Assembly: GCF_900156065.1 (NCBI RefSeq)
Contig: NZ_FTNF01000012.1
Coordinates: 124,001-188,000 of the forward strand
From: Micromonospora avicenniae
GTDB taxonomy: Bacteria; Actinomycetota; Actinomycetes; Mycobacteriales; Micromonosporaceae
Length of the DNA stretch: 64,000 nucleotides
Reading direction: 5' to 3'
This document shows positions 7,914 to 16,382 of this stretch, piece after piece; the first letter of the stretch is position 1, and every line of letters begins with the position of its first letter. The translations under genes and the position numbers were made by a program. Below the pieces are notes generated by a model. The model worked only from the letters and a program-made list of their open reading frames with translations, did not search any database and was not told the DNA's origin.

Positions 7914-8005
7914 CTCGGCTGTGCAACCAGACCGGGCGCAGGCTGGCCCCCACACGGCCACCCTGCACCCCGCCCGGAGGGTTGATCAGGCCGTACGCTC
8001 GGAGC

Positions 8006-8845
8006 ATGGGTACGCCGTTGGGCAACTTCATTCGGGCCAAGCGCGACAGCATCCGGCCGGAGGATCTGGGGCTGCCGGCACACGAGCGGCGACGCGCGCC
8101 GGGGCTTCGGCGTTCCGAGTTGGCCACGCGGGCCGGTATCAGCGTCGAGTACCTCACCCGGATCGAGCAGGGCCGCGACCGTAACCCGTCCGACCCCATC
8201 GTCAAGGCCCTCGCCGACGCGCTCAGCCTCGACGCGGCCGAACGCACGCATCTGCGCTACCTTGCCAAGATCAGCGGCGGCCTCTGCCCCGCCCGCTCGC
8301 GGCCGGTACCACCCGAGCGGACCGTGCGGCCGACCGTCCGCCGGATCCTCGAACTCCTCGAGCCGGGCATCGCCTTCGTCACCAACCGGCTGGGCGACGT
8401 GCTCGCCCACACCGACGGGTTCGCCACGGTCATGCTCGACACCGGGCTGCTTGACGCCGAGGAGCCCAACCTCACCAGGTACGTCTTCACACACCCGCAG
8501 GCCCAGGCGATCCTCACGAACTGGGATCAGATCGCGGACGAGCAGGTCTTCAACCTGTGGCTCGGGCCCTCGACCGAGAGCTTCGAATGGTTCACGGCGG
8601 AGTTCGCACCCGTCGCCGGCGCCGAGTTCACCCGGCGACTCCACCGCCACCTCCCCCCACCTCGGGTGCCGCTCACGATGCATCACCCGCGCGCCCACCA
8701 ACTCAGCTGGGATCGGGAGACGCTCGAGCTTCCCACCCCGGACGCCCAACAGTTGGTCGTCTGGCTACCCGCCGACGAAGCGACCGCCACGGCGGTCGAG
8801 CAACTGCGCCACCGCCCGCGACGCGCCACCCTCCGCGCGGTCTGA
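8006..8845 (+). CDS. XRE-family regulator with MmyB-like ligand-binding domain
   Basis: A 279-residue one-component regulator. The helix-turn-helix spans about residues 25-65 (RRSELATRAGISVEYLTRIEQG), followed by PSDPIVKALADALSLDAAER. Residues about 105-265 form the MmyB-like PAS-type domain found in many actinobacterial regulators (LEPGIAFVTNRLGDVLA, then NLTRYVFTHPQA and the late WLPADEATATAV). The ligand of such domains is thought to be a small lipophilic molecule. The start at 8006 is chosen because MGTPLGNFIRAKR begins the conserved region. Divergent from the FMN reductase, its likely target. Confidence 0.92.
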   Translation: MGTPLGNFIRAKRDSIRPEDLGLPAHERRRAPGLRRSELATRAGISVEYLTRIEQGRDRNPSDPIVKALADALSLDAAERTHLRYLAKISGGLCPARSRPVPPERTVRPTVRRILELLEPGIAFVTNRLGDVLAHTDGFATVMLDTGLLDAEEPNLTRYVFTHPQAQAILTNWDQIADEQVFNLWLGPSTESFEWFTAEFAPVAGAEFTRRLHRHLPPPRVPLTMHHPRAHQLSWDRETLELPTPDAQQLVVWLPADEATATAVEQLRHRPRRATLRAV

Positions 8846-8930
8846 CCCCGGCGGCGGGTCACGGCGCCGGCGGGGCCGACGATCCCGGTAGCGTCGGTCA
8901 CCCAGCAGCGCGCTCGACCGCGACCGTACG

Positions 8931-9980
8931 TCAGCCGGGCACGGTCAGCCAGCCCGCGGCGGCCAATCGGCGCACGGCGGCCTCGTGCGGCACGGCGTGG
9001 CTGGTGCGACCGCCCACTCCCCTGGTGGTCGTGGCGGTGAAGACCGAGTTGAGCAACGCCTCCTCGACCGAGTCGAGAACGGCGGTGAAGATCGGGGTGA
9101 TCTGTGCGTCGGGGATCGTCGGCTGGTCCGGCGCGGCGGTACTGAACGCGATCGCGTAGTCGCCGCTCCCGTTGCTGTACGACGCGCCGACCCGACCCAT
9201 GGCGAAGATGGCTCGGCGGGCCAGGCGACCGAGTTGCCGAGCGTCCAGGGGTGCGTCGGTGGCCACCACGATCATGCACGAGTTGCCGGGCGGTTCGGTC
9301 CGGTCGGCGTCCGGGATCAGTTCGTCCACGGGCAGCGGCACGCCGAGTGCGGTCAGTACGCCGCCGAAGTTGGACTGCGTGAGCGCACCGACGCTCACCG
9401 GGCGGTCGAACCCGTCCACCAGCCTGGACGAGGTGCCGATTCCGGCCTTGTAACCCAGGGCGGTGGTGCCGGTCCCGGCTCCGACGCACCCTTCCGCCGG
9501 CAGGCCGCCGGCTGCCGAGGTGAGGGCGGCATGCACGTGTTCCTCGGTGATGGGGCGTTGCCGGATGTCCGACAGGTGCCCGTCGTTGGTCTCCCCCACC
9601 AGCGGGTTGAACGACACGCCGTCCGGCCGGCGGTCCATCAGGTAGGTCAGCAGCGCGTCCGCGGCCCGGAACACCGACAGGGTGGCCGTCAGGACGATCG
9701 GTGACTCCAGGACCCCGAGTTCGTCCACCTGCGTCGAGCCGACCAGCTTCCCAAAACCGTTGCCGCGGTACACGGCGGCCGGCAACGCCCACCGCGGCGG
9801 GCCGAGCTGGCTCGGCACGACCGCCGTGACGCCCGTGTGCAGGTCGTGGCCGTCCTCGACGGTGGTGTGCCCGACCAGCACCCCCGGTACGTCGGTGATC
9901 GCGTTGTGCCGCCCGGTGGGCAGCGCCCCGACCACGATGCCGAGGTCACGGGTACGGGGACGATGGGCTGGCTGGCTCAT
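8931..9980 (-). CDS. P1 family (DmpA-type) self-processing aminopeptidase
   Basis: A 349-residue N-terminal-nucleophile hydrolase of peptidase family P1. DmpA/BapA enzymes cleave themselves before a Ser, giving two subunits and freeing a catalytic N-terminal Ser that removes N-terminal D- or beta-amino acids. The cleavage motif is present as GNS at 232-234, so Ser234 is the predicted nucleophile, followed by CMIVVATDAPLD. The conserved SFNPLVGETNDG (123-134) and GAGTGTTALGYKAG (168-181) segments also match. It is divergent from a methyltransferase gene with an 8-bp inverted repeat in the 75-base spacer. Confidence 0.92.
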   Translation of the reverse strand: MSQPAHRPRTRDLGIVVGALPTGRHNAITDVPGVLVGHTTVEDGHDLHTGVTAVVPSQLGPPRWALPAAVYRGNGFGKLVGSTQVDELGVLESPIVLTATLSVFRAADALLTYLMDRRPDGVSFNPLVGETNDGHLSDIRQRPITEEHVHAALTSAAGGLPAEGCVGAGTGTTALGYKAGIGTSSRLVDGFDRPVSVGALTQSNFGGVLTALGVPLPVDELIPDADRTEPPGNSCMIVVATDAPLDARQLGRLARRAIFAMGRVGASYSNGSGDYAIAFSTAAPDQPTIPDAQITPIFTAVLDSVEEALLNSVFTATTTRGVGGRTSHAVPHEAAVRRLAAAGWLTVPG

Positions 9981-10003
9981 ACGGCTCCAGGGTGTCGGAT
10001 GGC

Positions 10004-10031
10004 GGCGCCGGGAATTCGGTGGTCCGGCGCC
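10004..10031. promoter_or_regulatory. inverted repeat in peptidase/methyltransferase spacer
   Basis: GGCGCCGG (10004-10011) and CCGGCGCC (10024-10031) are perfect inverted repeats separated by 12 bases, centred between the two divergent starts. It is a candidate operator, although each arm is itself nearly palindromic and GC-rich, so chance is a real alternative. Confidence 0.35.
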
Positions 10032-10055
10032 GGCGCGCGGTGCACGATCCGCGGG

Positions 10056-10859
10056 GTGCTGACCCCAGAGATCATGGATTACTACCGGCAGGGCGGCGAA
10101 CGGGACCGCCTGGCCGCGGGCGCGGGCAGGCTGGAGTTCCTGCGTACGTGGGACGTCCTGACCCGGGTACTGCCAGATCCGCCGGCGGCTGTGCTGGACG
10201 TCGGCGGGGCCACCGGCGTGTACGCCGGGCCGCTCGCCCGGGCCGGCTACCAGGTGCACGTCGTCGACCCGGTGCCCGAACACGTGGCGGATGCGGCGGA
10301 ACGCCCGGGAGTGACCGCCGTACGCGGGGACGCCCGGACCCTCCCCGTCGCCGACCGAAGCGTCGACGCGGTCCTGCTGCTCGGACCGCTGTACCACCTG
10401 CCGGTCCGGGCCGAACGCGTCGCCGCGTGGCGGGAGGCCGCCCGCGTCGTACGCCCCGGCGGAGTGGTCGTGGGCGCGACCATCAGCCGGTTCGCGTCGC
10501 TGCTCGACGGGTTCGTGTGGGACTACTTCAGCGACGCGCGGTTCCGGCCGTTGGTGGAGCGCGCGTTGGCCGACGGGGTGCACCGCAACACCGACGCCGA
10601 CCGGACGTGGTTCACCAGCGCCTACTTCCACCACCCCGACGAGCCGGCGGCGGAGGTTTCGGAGGCGGGACTGATCCTGCGGCGGCGCGTCGCCGTCGAG
10701 GGGCCGTTGTGGATGATCGGCGCCCGGCTGCCGGAGGTCCTCGCGGATCCGGGCCGGACCGACCTGCTGCTGGAGATGCTGCGTGCGGTGGAGGACGAGC
10801 CGAGCCTGTTCGGCGCGAGCAGCCACCTTCTCACCGTCGCGTCCGCCCCGCATCGCTGA
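10056..10859 (+). CDS. class I SAM-dependent methyltransferase
   Basis: A 267-residue Rossmann-fold methyltransferase. Motif I is VLDVGGATGVYA (about residues 49-60), motif II carries the acidic VVDPVPEH, and the post-motif region has RTLPVADRSVDAVLLLGPLYHL (listed in part). The start is a GTG at 10056; an ATG at 10074 (MDYYRQGG) is an alternative that loses six residues. The substrate cannot be told from sequence. It is divergent from the P1 peptidase and followed by a strong hairpin. Confidence 0.88.
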   Translation: MLTPEIMDYYRQGGERDRLAAGAGRLEFLRTWDVLTRVLPDPPAAVLDVGGATGVYAGPLARAGYQVHVVDPVPEHVADAAERPGVTAVRGDARTLPVADRSVDAVLLLGPLYHLPVRAERVAAWREAARVVRPGGVVVGATISRFASLLDGFVWDYFSDARFRPLVERALADGVHRNTDADRTWFTSAYFHHPDEPAAEVSEAGLILRRRVAVEGPLWMIGARLPEVLADPGRTDLLLEMLRAVEDEPSLFGASSHLLTVASAPHR

Positions 10860-10885
10860 CGGCCGTGGCTGCTTCGCGGGCCGGG

Positions 10886-10920
10886 TCCCGTGCCGCCGGA
10901 GGGAGACCGGCGGCACGGGA
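10886..10920. terminator. hairpin terminator, convergent genes
   Basis: A perfect 14-bp stem (10886-10899 with 10907-10920) with loop AGGGAGA sits between the convergent methyltransferase and the Ddn-hemerythrin gene. Confidence 0.75.
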
Positions 10921-10929
10921 CGGATTACG

Positions 10930-11763
10930 TCAGCCCATCGCGTCGAGCAGCGGCACGAGCTGCTCCTCCTCGTACGCCAGGTGGCGCTCGAGTTCGTCGG
11001 TGAGCTGATCCACCTGCCGCCGTACCTCCGCCGGGTCGGCCGCCTGGTCGCCCACCACTGCCTGGAGCTGGTCGACGAGACCCGCCACGCGGACGTGTTC
11101 CGCCCGCAGCCGGTTCAGCGTCGGCGCGAGCTGAGGGTGCTGCGCGGCCAGTCCGACGAACAATCCGCCGTCCTCATGCGTGTGGTGGTGGTGCAGTCCC
11201 TGGCAGACGGCCAGGCAGTTCACTCGCAGCTGAGCGCCGAGTCGCGGGCCCGTCGTCGCCACCTCGTGGCGGATCAGGGCAAGTTCCCGGCGGAACGCGT
11301 CGTGGATCCGGATGAGGGCCGTACCCCACGACGACGCCTCGGGCGGACCACCGCCGGTGCGTTCGAGCGCGACCACCGGAAGGGTGCGGCTGGTCTTCGC
11401 CTGGTATGCCGCCCATCCCGGGTCCGCCTCGGCTGCCCGCGCGAACACCTCGTCGCGCTCCGGCCCGCTGAGGACGGTCGCCCGAGCCGGGTAGGTGAAG
11501 ATGCCGTCTTCGACGGTGACGTGCGGGTCGCCGAGGATGTTGTGGAACCAGTCCGGGTGCCGGGGTGCACCGCCGGCCGAGGCGATGACCAGGATCCGGC
11601 CCTTCTCATCGGGCAGGTAGCCCAGCGGTGTGGTGTGCGGCGCGCCGGTGCGTGAACCGGTAGTGGTGAGCAGGATCAGCCGTCCGTTCTCGAACGGGCC
11701 ACCGACCCGGCCCCCGTTGGCACGGAACTCGGCGATGATCTGGGTGTTGAAGTCGTTGGGCAA
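10930..11763 (-). CDS. Ddn-type nitroreductase fused to a hemerythrin-like domain
   Basis: A 277-residue two-domain protein. Residues 1-137 match the deazaflavin (F420)-dependent nitroreductase/quinone reductase family (Ddn/DUF385): LILLTTTGSRTG at 29-40, RILVIASAGGAPRHPDW at 56-72 and the HPDWFHNILGDPHV segment. Residues about 145-277 form a four-helix hemerythrin-type bundle with likely di-iron ligands His154, His191/193 or His196, Glu197, His223, His261 and Glu265. The join suggests coupling of F420H2-dependent reduction to O2 or redox sensing at an iron site. The start is uncertain: a TTG at 11763 is used because the domain begins there and purine-rich sequence precedes it. Confidence 0.88.
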   Translation of the reverse strand: MPNDFNTQIIAEFRANGGRVGGPFENGRLILLTTTGSRTGAPHTTPLGYLPDEKGRILVIASAGGAPRHPDWFHNILGDPHVTVEDGIFTYPARATVLSGPERDEVFARAAEADPGWAAYQAKTSRTLPVVALERTGGGPPEASSWGTALIRIHDAFRRELALIRHEVATTGPRLGAQLRVNCLAVCQGLHHHHTHEDGGLFVGLAAQHPQLAPTLNRLRAEHVRVAGLVDQLQAVVGDQAADPAEVRRQVDQLTDELERHLAYEEEQLVPLLDAMG

Positions 11764-12150
11764 TGCTCCGCTTTCTTCGATTTGGCGGGTACACGGAGAC
11801 GCGCATGACGCATCCAGATGACGTATGCGACGCGAGAGTTCGGAGAAGACGGCCGGCCCTGAATGGTTGCGGGAGCCGGGCGCCACACGGCGGCGACGGC
11901 CGTGAGTGCGGGTGTAGCCGGCGCAGGCGTGGCATGGCGGGCCGCGGGCCCGCCGCGCGGTCACTGGACGGCCGGGTGCCCTACTCGTTCGTGGCCCAAG
12001 GCCGACCCGGCAGTCACGCGGACGACCCTAGTGCCGCAGGGGCGGGCGGGCAACGCGATTGCGCGCCCGCCCCTGGCTTCGCTCGCAACCTCGGCGCCGA
12101 GGGACAGCGATCGCCGCCGCACTGCGGTTGCCCGGACGTACAGTGCGGCG
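11764..12150. other. 387-bp intergenic stretch with no recognised feature
   Basis: Reading frames across this stretch are Arg/Gly/Ala-rich shadows without a good start or family resemblance. It separates the minus-strand Ddn-hemerythrin gene from the plus-strand gene at 12151 and so must hold both promoters. No convincing promoter motif or long palindrome was seen. Confidence 0.4.
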
Positions 12151-13032
12151 ATGGACGTCAACCGGATGCCGGGCTGGTACCCGCACCGCGAGCAGACTCG
12201 TCCCGGTCTGGCGCCCGGTGCCCGCGGGCCGGTGGGCACCCTGTTCGCGGCGCTGTACGGCGAGCTGACCCCGCACCCGTGGCGGAGCACGGACCACGAC
12301 GCGTATTCGCTCTTCTACGACCGTTCTCTCGCCATGGGTTGGCTCGACGATGTAGGCGCGGTCGTCCGGCATACCGCCGCAGGCGTCGAGGAGCGGCGGA
12401 CCGGGGCGGCGGGCCTGTGGGGCATGAACGACGCGGGGCAGGATCATCCGCTCGCCGCACCGGAGCCGGCGCTGGTCGCGTGGTTCCAGGTGGGCGTCGA
12501 GCCGGTGGCCGAGGACCGGCCGCTGCCGGTGCAGCCGTTCCTGCGCTGCGCCGGTGACACGGCGGCGCGACTCGGCAGCCTGCAACTGCAGGCGGTGCAG
12601 GTGTTGCTGCCCGTCCAGGGCCTCGGCGGCACATCCCGCCCGGCATCGGCACGGATTCCGTCGCTGCGCACCTCCGGCTGGTTCGCTGACGGCGACCCGC
12701 GCTCGCGGACTCAGGTGCGGATCATGCTGGACGGCGGCCAGGATCCGTCCGTTCCGGCGGCGGCCCCCGCGTTGCGAGAGTCGATGAACCGGCTTGACCA
12801 GAGGGTGTTCGCCTGCGGGTCGTACTCCCTCACCGAGTACGACCCGCTGGCGACGCGCCCCCCGTTCGACGACGGCCTCTGGAACGGCCCGCCGCTGCAC
12901 CGGGTGAGCTTCCACGGGACGCTCGCCGAGTGGTCGCTGGACGCGATCGGCTGGCTGGGCGGCTTCCTCGCCGACCTGAGCGCGTCGCAGGCAGTCGCGA
13001 CCCCGCTACTGCTCACCGCCAGTCGCTCGTAG
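12151..13032 (+). CDS. hypothetical protein, 293 residues
   Basis: I do not recognise this protein. It has good codon pattern over its whole length and an ATG at 12151. It is soluble, with no signal peptide or membrane segment, and has Trp/Asp-rich segments such as HPWRSTDHDAYSLFYDR near residue 50. A middle region contains LQAVQVLLPVQGLGG and a C-terminal part contains RVSFHGTLAEWSLDAIGWLGG. There are no obvious catalytic motifs. It stands alone between two larger intergenic gaps. Confidence 0.72.
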   Translation: MDVNRMPGWYPHREQTRPGLAPGARGPVGTLFAALYGELTPHPWRSTDHDAYSLFYDRSLAMGWLDDVGAVVRHTAAGVEERRTGAAGLWGMNDAGQDHPLAAPEPALVAWFQVGVEPVAEDRPLPVQPFLRCAGDTAARLGSLQLQAVQVLLPVQGLGGTSRPASARIPSLRTSGWFADGDPRSRTQVRIMLDGGQDPSVPAAAPALRESMNRLDQRVFACGSYSLTEYDPLATRPPFDDGLWNGPPLHRVSFHGTLAEWSLDAIGWLGGFLADLSASQAVATPLLLTASRS

Positions 13033-13179
13033 GCCGGACCCGACCGTCCACAAGCTGCTCCTTGCCGGACGTCGCACGCCGCCCCGACCGGCCTATCTGA
13101 TCAGCGCACCACGCTGAAGAAGGCGCGGAAGTCGGCTGCGTGGGTTTGCGGCACCTCCATCGCGTGCGAAGGTCGGGGC

Positions 13180-13755
13180 GTGGCGGAACTGAGTGGGAGC
13201 GACGTCGTACGGGCGGCCAGCGAGATGGTGCGGACGCTCGACCCGTACACCGACAAGGACTGGGGTGTGCCGGCCGGCGACCTGACGTGGAGCTGCTGGA
13301 CCACCGCCGCGCACGTCGCCCACGACCTGCTGGCGTACGCCGGGCAGGTCAGCGGCCGGCCCGCGGACGGCTACCTGCCGTTCGACCTGCGGGTCACCCC
13401 CAGCGCGAGCCCACGCGAGGTGCTGACGGTGGTCACCGCCTGTGCCGGCCTGCTCGCCGCGACCATCGACACCGCCGACCCGGGCACCCGGGCCTGGCAC
13501 TACGGGCCGTGCGACCCGGGCGGGTTCGCCGCCATGGGCGTGACCGAGACGCTGCTGCACACCTGGGACATCACCACCGGTCTCGAGGTGCGGTGGGAAC
13601 CGCCCACCGACCTGTGCGCCGCCGTCATCGACCGGCTCTTCCCGGACGCGCCCAGCGGCCCACCGCCCCAGGTGCTGCGTTGGCTGACCGGCCGGGGCGA
13701 GTTGCCCGGCCGGTCCCGGCGCACCTCCTGGAGCTGGCGGGCCGCCCTCGACTGA
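13180..13755 (+). CDS. maleylpyruvate isomerase/DinB-like protein (mycothiol-linked family)
   Basis: A 191-residue four-helix-bundle protein of the DinB/maleylpyruvate isomerase N-terminal superfamily, many of which use mycothiol with a divalent metal. The pattern WSCWTTAAHVAHDLLAY (about residues 37-53) contains the first metal-ligand His positions, and ETLLHTWDITTGL (about 122-134) contains the second. Start is a GTG at 13180. The C-terminal domain found in true maleylpyruvate isomerases is absent, so this is likely a different transferase or hydrolase. Converges on the ABC-F gene with a large hairpin between. Confidence 0.8.
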   Translation: MAELSGSDVVRAASEMVRTLDPYTDKDWGVPAGDLTWSCWTTAAHVAHDLLAYAGQVSGRPADGYLPFDLRVTPSASPREVLTVVTACAGLLAATIDTADPGTRAWHYGPCDPGGFAAMGVTETLLHTWDITTGLEVRWEPPTDLCAAVIDRLFPDAPSGPPPQVLRWLTGRGELPGRSRRTSWSWRAALD

Positions 13756-13786
13756 GCCGGCCAGTATCGCCGGGCGACCGGCCGAG

Positions 13787-13843
13787 CCGTCCGCCCACCG
13801 GGTACTGCTCCCGGCCGGCGTGGCCGGAAGCAGCACCGGACGG
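13787..13843. terminator. extended hairpin between convergent genes
   Basis: The core stem pairs 13801-13816 with 13822-13837 around GGCGT, with two mismatches. An outer stem CCGTCCG (13787-13793) pairs with CGGACGG (13837-13843). It serves the DinB-like gene on one side and the ABC-F gene on the other. Confidence 0.6.
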
Positions 13844-13874
13844 CGAGACGGCAGGTGACTGGCCGAGAGCTACG

Positions 13875-15512
13875 TCAGACCTGCTCGGGCGGGCCGGTCT
13901 CCTGCAGCCGGCCGTCGTCGAGGCGCAGCCAGCGGTTCACCGCGATCTCCCGCAGGAACCGGTCGTCGTGACTGACCACCACGAACGCGCCCCGGTACGC
14001 ACAGAGCGCGTTCTCCAGCTGGGCGACGCTCACCAGGTCGAGGTTGTTGGTGGGCTCGTCCAGCAGCAGCAGCTGCGGCGCCGGCTCGGCGAACAGCACG
14101 CACGCCAGGGTGGCGCGTAGCCGCTCGCCGCCGGAGAGCACCCCGACGGGCAGGTGCGTGCGGGGCCCGCGGAACAGGAACCGCGCCAGCAGGTGCATGC
14201 GCTGCGCCTCGGGCAGGGCCGGGGCGTACGCGGCCAGGTTCTCCAGCACGGTGCGGTCGAGGTCCAGCAGGTCCAGCCGCTGCGACAGGTACGCGACGCG
14301 TCCCTCGGCGTGCCGGATCCGGCCGCCCTCCGGTGTCAGGTCGCCGTTCATCAGCCGCAGCAGTGTGGATTTGCCGGCGCCGTTACGGCCGGACAGGGCG
14401 ATCCGTTCCGGACCGCGAATGATCAGGTCGACGCCGTCGCCGCCGAAGACAGCCCGGTCACCGAGGCGCACCTGGATGTCCTCGCCCTCGAAGATCGTGC
14501 GGCCGGCCGGTACGGCGGTGTCCGGCAGCTCGATGGCGATCTTCTGCTCGTCGCGCAGGGCACGGCTGGCCTCGTCGAGCCTGGCGCGGGCCTCGCTGAC
14601 CCGGGAGGCGTGCACCTCGTTCGACCGGCCGGCGGACTCCTGGGCGCTGCGCTTCAACCCACCGGCGACGATCCGGGCCAGTCCGGCGTTGCCGAGGTTG
14701 CGGTTGGCGTTGCTGGCCCGTCGGGCGGCCCGCTCCCGAGCCTGCTGCATCTCCCGTTTCTCCCGTTTGACCTCCTGCTCGGCGTTGCGCACGTTCTTCT
14801 CGGCGACCTCCCGGGCCGCGCGCACCGCCTCGGAGTACGCGGTGAAGTTGCCCCCGTACAGGCGCAGTTCGCCCCGGTCGAGTTCGGCGATGCGGTCCAT
14901 CCGGTCCAGCAACGCCCGGTCGTGGCTGACCAGCAGCAGGGTGCCGTGCCAGTCGTCGAGCACCTCGTACAGCCGCCGTCGGGCGTCGACGTCGAGGTTG
15001 TTGGTGGGCTCGTCGAGCAGCAGCACGTCGGGCCGTTTCAGTAGCTGCGCGGCGAGGCCGAGGGAGATGACCTGACCGCCGCTGAGGGTGTGCAGGCGTC
15101 GGTGCAGCGACACGTCACCGAGGCCGAGCCGATCCAGTTCGGCGCGGGTTCGTTCCTCGATGTCCCAGTCGTTGCCGATGGTGGTGAAGTGTTCCTCGCT
15201 GGTGTCGCCGGACTCGATGGCGTGCAGGGCCTCGATCAGCGCGGCGACCCCGAGCACCTCGGCCACGGTCAGGTCGGCGGCCAGCGGCAGGGTCTGCGGC
15301 AGGTAGCCGAGCACTCCGTCGACGGACACGCTGCCGCCGGTGGGCTGGTACTCGCCGGCGATCAGCTTGAGCAGGGTGCTCTTGCCTGCACCGTTGGGCG
15401 CGACGAGCCCCGTTCGGCCCTCGCCGACGGTGAAGGAGAGTTCCTCGAACACCGGGGTGTCGTCCGGCCACGAGAAGGAGAGGTTGGAACAGATGATGGA
15501 TGCGCTGGACAT
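13875..15512 (-). CDS. ABC-F ATPase, ribosome-protection type
   Basis: A 545-residue soluble ABC-F protein with two nucleotide-binding domains and no membrane segment. Domain 1 has Walker A APNGAGKST (38-46), signature LSGGQ and Walker B LLLDEPTNNLD. Domain 2 has GRNGAGKST, LSGGE and a second LLLDEPTNNLD. The inter-domain linker (about 225-300) is long, charged and helical (REKREMQQARERAARR), as in antibiotic-resistance ABC-F proteins that reach the ribosomal P-site and displace macrolides, lincosamides, streptogramins or pleuromutilins. Housekeeping ABC-F roles such as EttA-like control are an alternative. Start 15512 has GAGG eight bases upstream. A short leader ORF and hairpins precede it. 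Confidence 0.9.
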   Translation of the reverse strand: MSSASIICSNLSFSWPDDTPVFEELSFTVGEGRTGLVAPNGAGKSTLLKLIAGEYQPTGGSVSVDGVLGYLPQTLPLAADLTVAEVLGVAALIEALHAIESGDTSEEHFTTIGNDWDIEERTRAELDRLGLGDVSLHRRLHTLSGGQVISLGLAAQLLKRPDVLLLDEPTNNLDVDARRRLYEVLDDWHGTLLLVSHDRALLDRMDRIAELDRGELRLYGGNFTAYSEAVRAAREVAEKNVRNAEQEVKREKREMQQARERAARRASNANRNLGNAGLARIVAGGLKRSAQESAGRSNEVHASRVSEARARLDEASRALRDEQKIAIELPDTAVPAGRTIFEGEDIQVRLGDRAVFGGDGVDLIIRGPERIALSGRNGAGKSTLLRLMNGDLTPEGGRIRHAEGRVAYLSQRLDLLDLDRTVLENLAAYAPALPEAQRMHLLARFLFRGPRTHLPVGVLSGGERLRATLACVLFAEPAPQLLLLDEPTNNLDLVSVAQLENALCAYRGAFVVVSHDDRFLREIAVNRWLRLDDGRLQETGPPEQV

Positions 15513-15592
15513 GGGTGGACCTCGGAAGGCTGGCGGGCGCGCCGCGGGCGCTGCCCGGGAGGCGAATCAGGAAGACGACGGCTAGGCCACGA

Positions 15593-15619
15593 CGCCGGCG
15601 CTTACCCGCGCCGCCGGTG
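15593..15619 (-). promoter_or_regulatory. hairpin in ABC-F leader region
   Basis: On the transcript, CACCGGCG (15619-15612) pairs with CGCCGGCG (15600-15593) with one internal mismatch and an 11-base loop. A smaller stem GGGC/GCCC lies further down at 15546-15556. Together with the upstream mini-ORF they make an attenuator-like leader. Confidence 0.35.
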
Positions 15620-15637
15620 GCCACTCACTGTCCGGTA

Positions 15638-15667
15638 TCACCCGGAGATGTCGTCTTCGCCCACCAT
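15638..15667 (-). CDS. candidate leader peptide ORF of the ABC-F gene (9 codons)
   Basis: A nine-codon ORF (MVGEDDISG, stop TGA) starts with ATG at 15667 and has GGGAG at an ideal 7-base spacing (15675-15679). It ends about 20 bases before a hairpin and 125 bases before the ABC-F start. Antibiotic-stalled ribosomes on such mini-ORFs induce several known ABC-F genes; whether this one is translated is unproven. Confidence 0.35.
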   Translation of the reverse strand: MVGEDDISG

Positions 15668-15776
15668 GTCTGGTCTCCCTGGTATCGGTCACTCGCCGGG
15701 CAACGGTAACAGGCACCGAATCCACGGCAAGTCAATTTCAAGATCTCATCGTCGGTGGCGGCAGGGGCGCCGAGGC

Positions 15777-16331
15777 TCATCCGACCGCAGTGGCGTGGCG
15801 TACGTGCCGGTGCCCGTCGCGTGGGAACGGTGGCCGGGCCGGCAGCACCTCGACGAACCCGAATCCGGCCTTCTCGGCGACCCGGCAGGAGGCGGGGTTG
15901 TCGATCTGGTGCAGCAGGTCCAGCCGGGTCAGCCCGGCGAAGTGCGCGAACGCCCAGCGGCTGACCGCGTCGACGGCGCGGCCCGCCACGCCACGTCCGC
16001 GGGCCGGCGCGGCCGTCCAGTAGCCCACCTCGGCGTCCGGTCGGCCCGGCGCGACCTTCTTGAGCACCACGTTCGCCACCAGCCGGTCCCCGCCGTGCGG
16101 GTCCGGCTCACACACGGCGAACGCGAACCGTACGCCGGCCTGCCAGTCCTCGCGTACCTCGTCGACGAAGCGGCGCGCGTCTGCGGTGCTGCGCACCGGG
16201 AACCGGGTGCGGCTGCGCAGCACCGGGTCCTGGTGCGCCACGATCAGCGCGTCCTGGTCGTCGTCGCGCCAGGGACGCAGGAGCAGTTCCGGCGCGGATG
16301 CGGTCGCGGGGGCGCGCAGGATGATCGGCAC
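15777..16331 (-). CDS. GNAT acetyltransferase, RimJ/RimL type
   Basis: A 184-residue GCN5-related N-acetyltransferase that uses acetyl-CoA to acetylate an amino group. The RimJ/L layout is clear: N-terminal LRPWRDDDQDALIVAH, central EVGYWTAAPARGRGVAGRAV containing the Q/RxxGxG/A acetyl-CoA loop as RGRGVAG, and the C-terminal IDNPASCRVAEKAGF motif typical of this subgroup. Start is a GTG at 16331. Substrate (ribosomal protein N terminus, antibiotic or metabolite) cannot be told. Confidence 0.9.
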   Translation of the reverse strand: MPIILRAPATASAPELLLRPWRDDDQDALIVAHQDPVLRSRTRFPVRSTADARRFVDEVREDWQAGVRFAFAVCEPDPHGGDRLVANVVLKKVAPGRPDAEVGYWTAAPARGRGVAGRAVDAVSRWAFAHFAGLTRLDLLHQIDNPASCRVAEKAGFGFVEVLPARPPFPRDGHRHVRHATAVG

Positions 16332-16382
16332 AGGTTCATTCTGCGCGGTCGAACGGTCGACCGGGTACCCCGGTTGCCGCCG

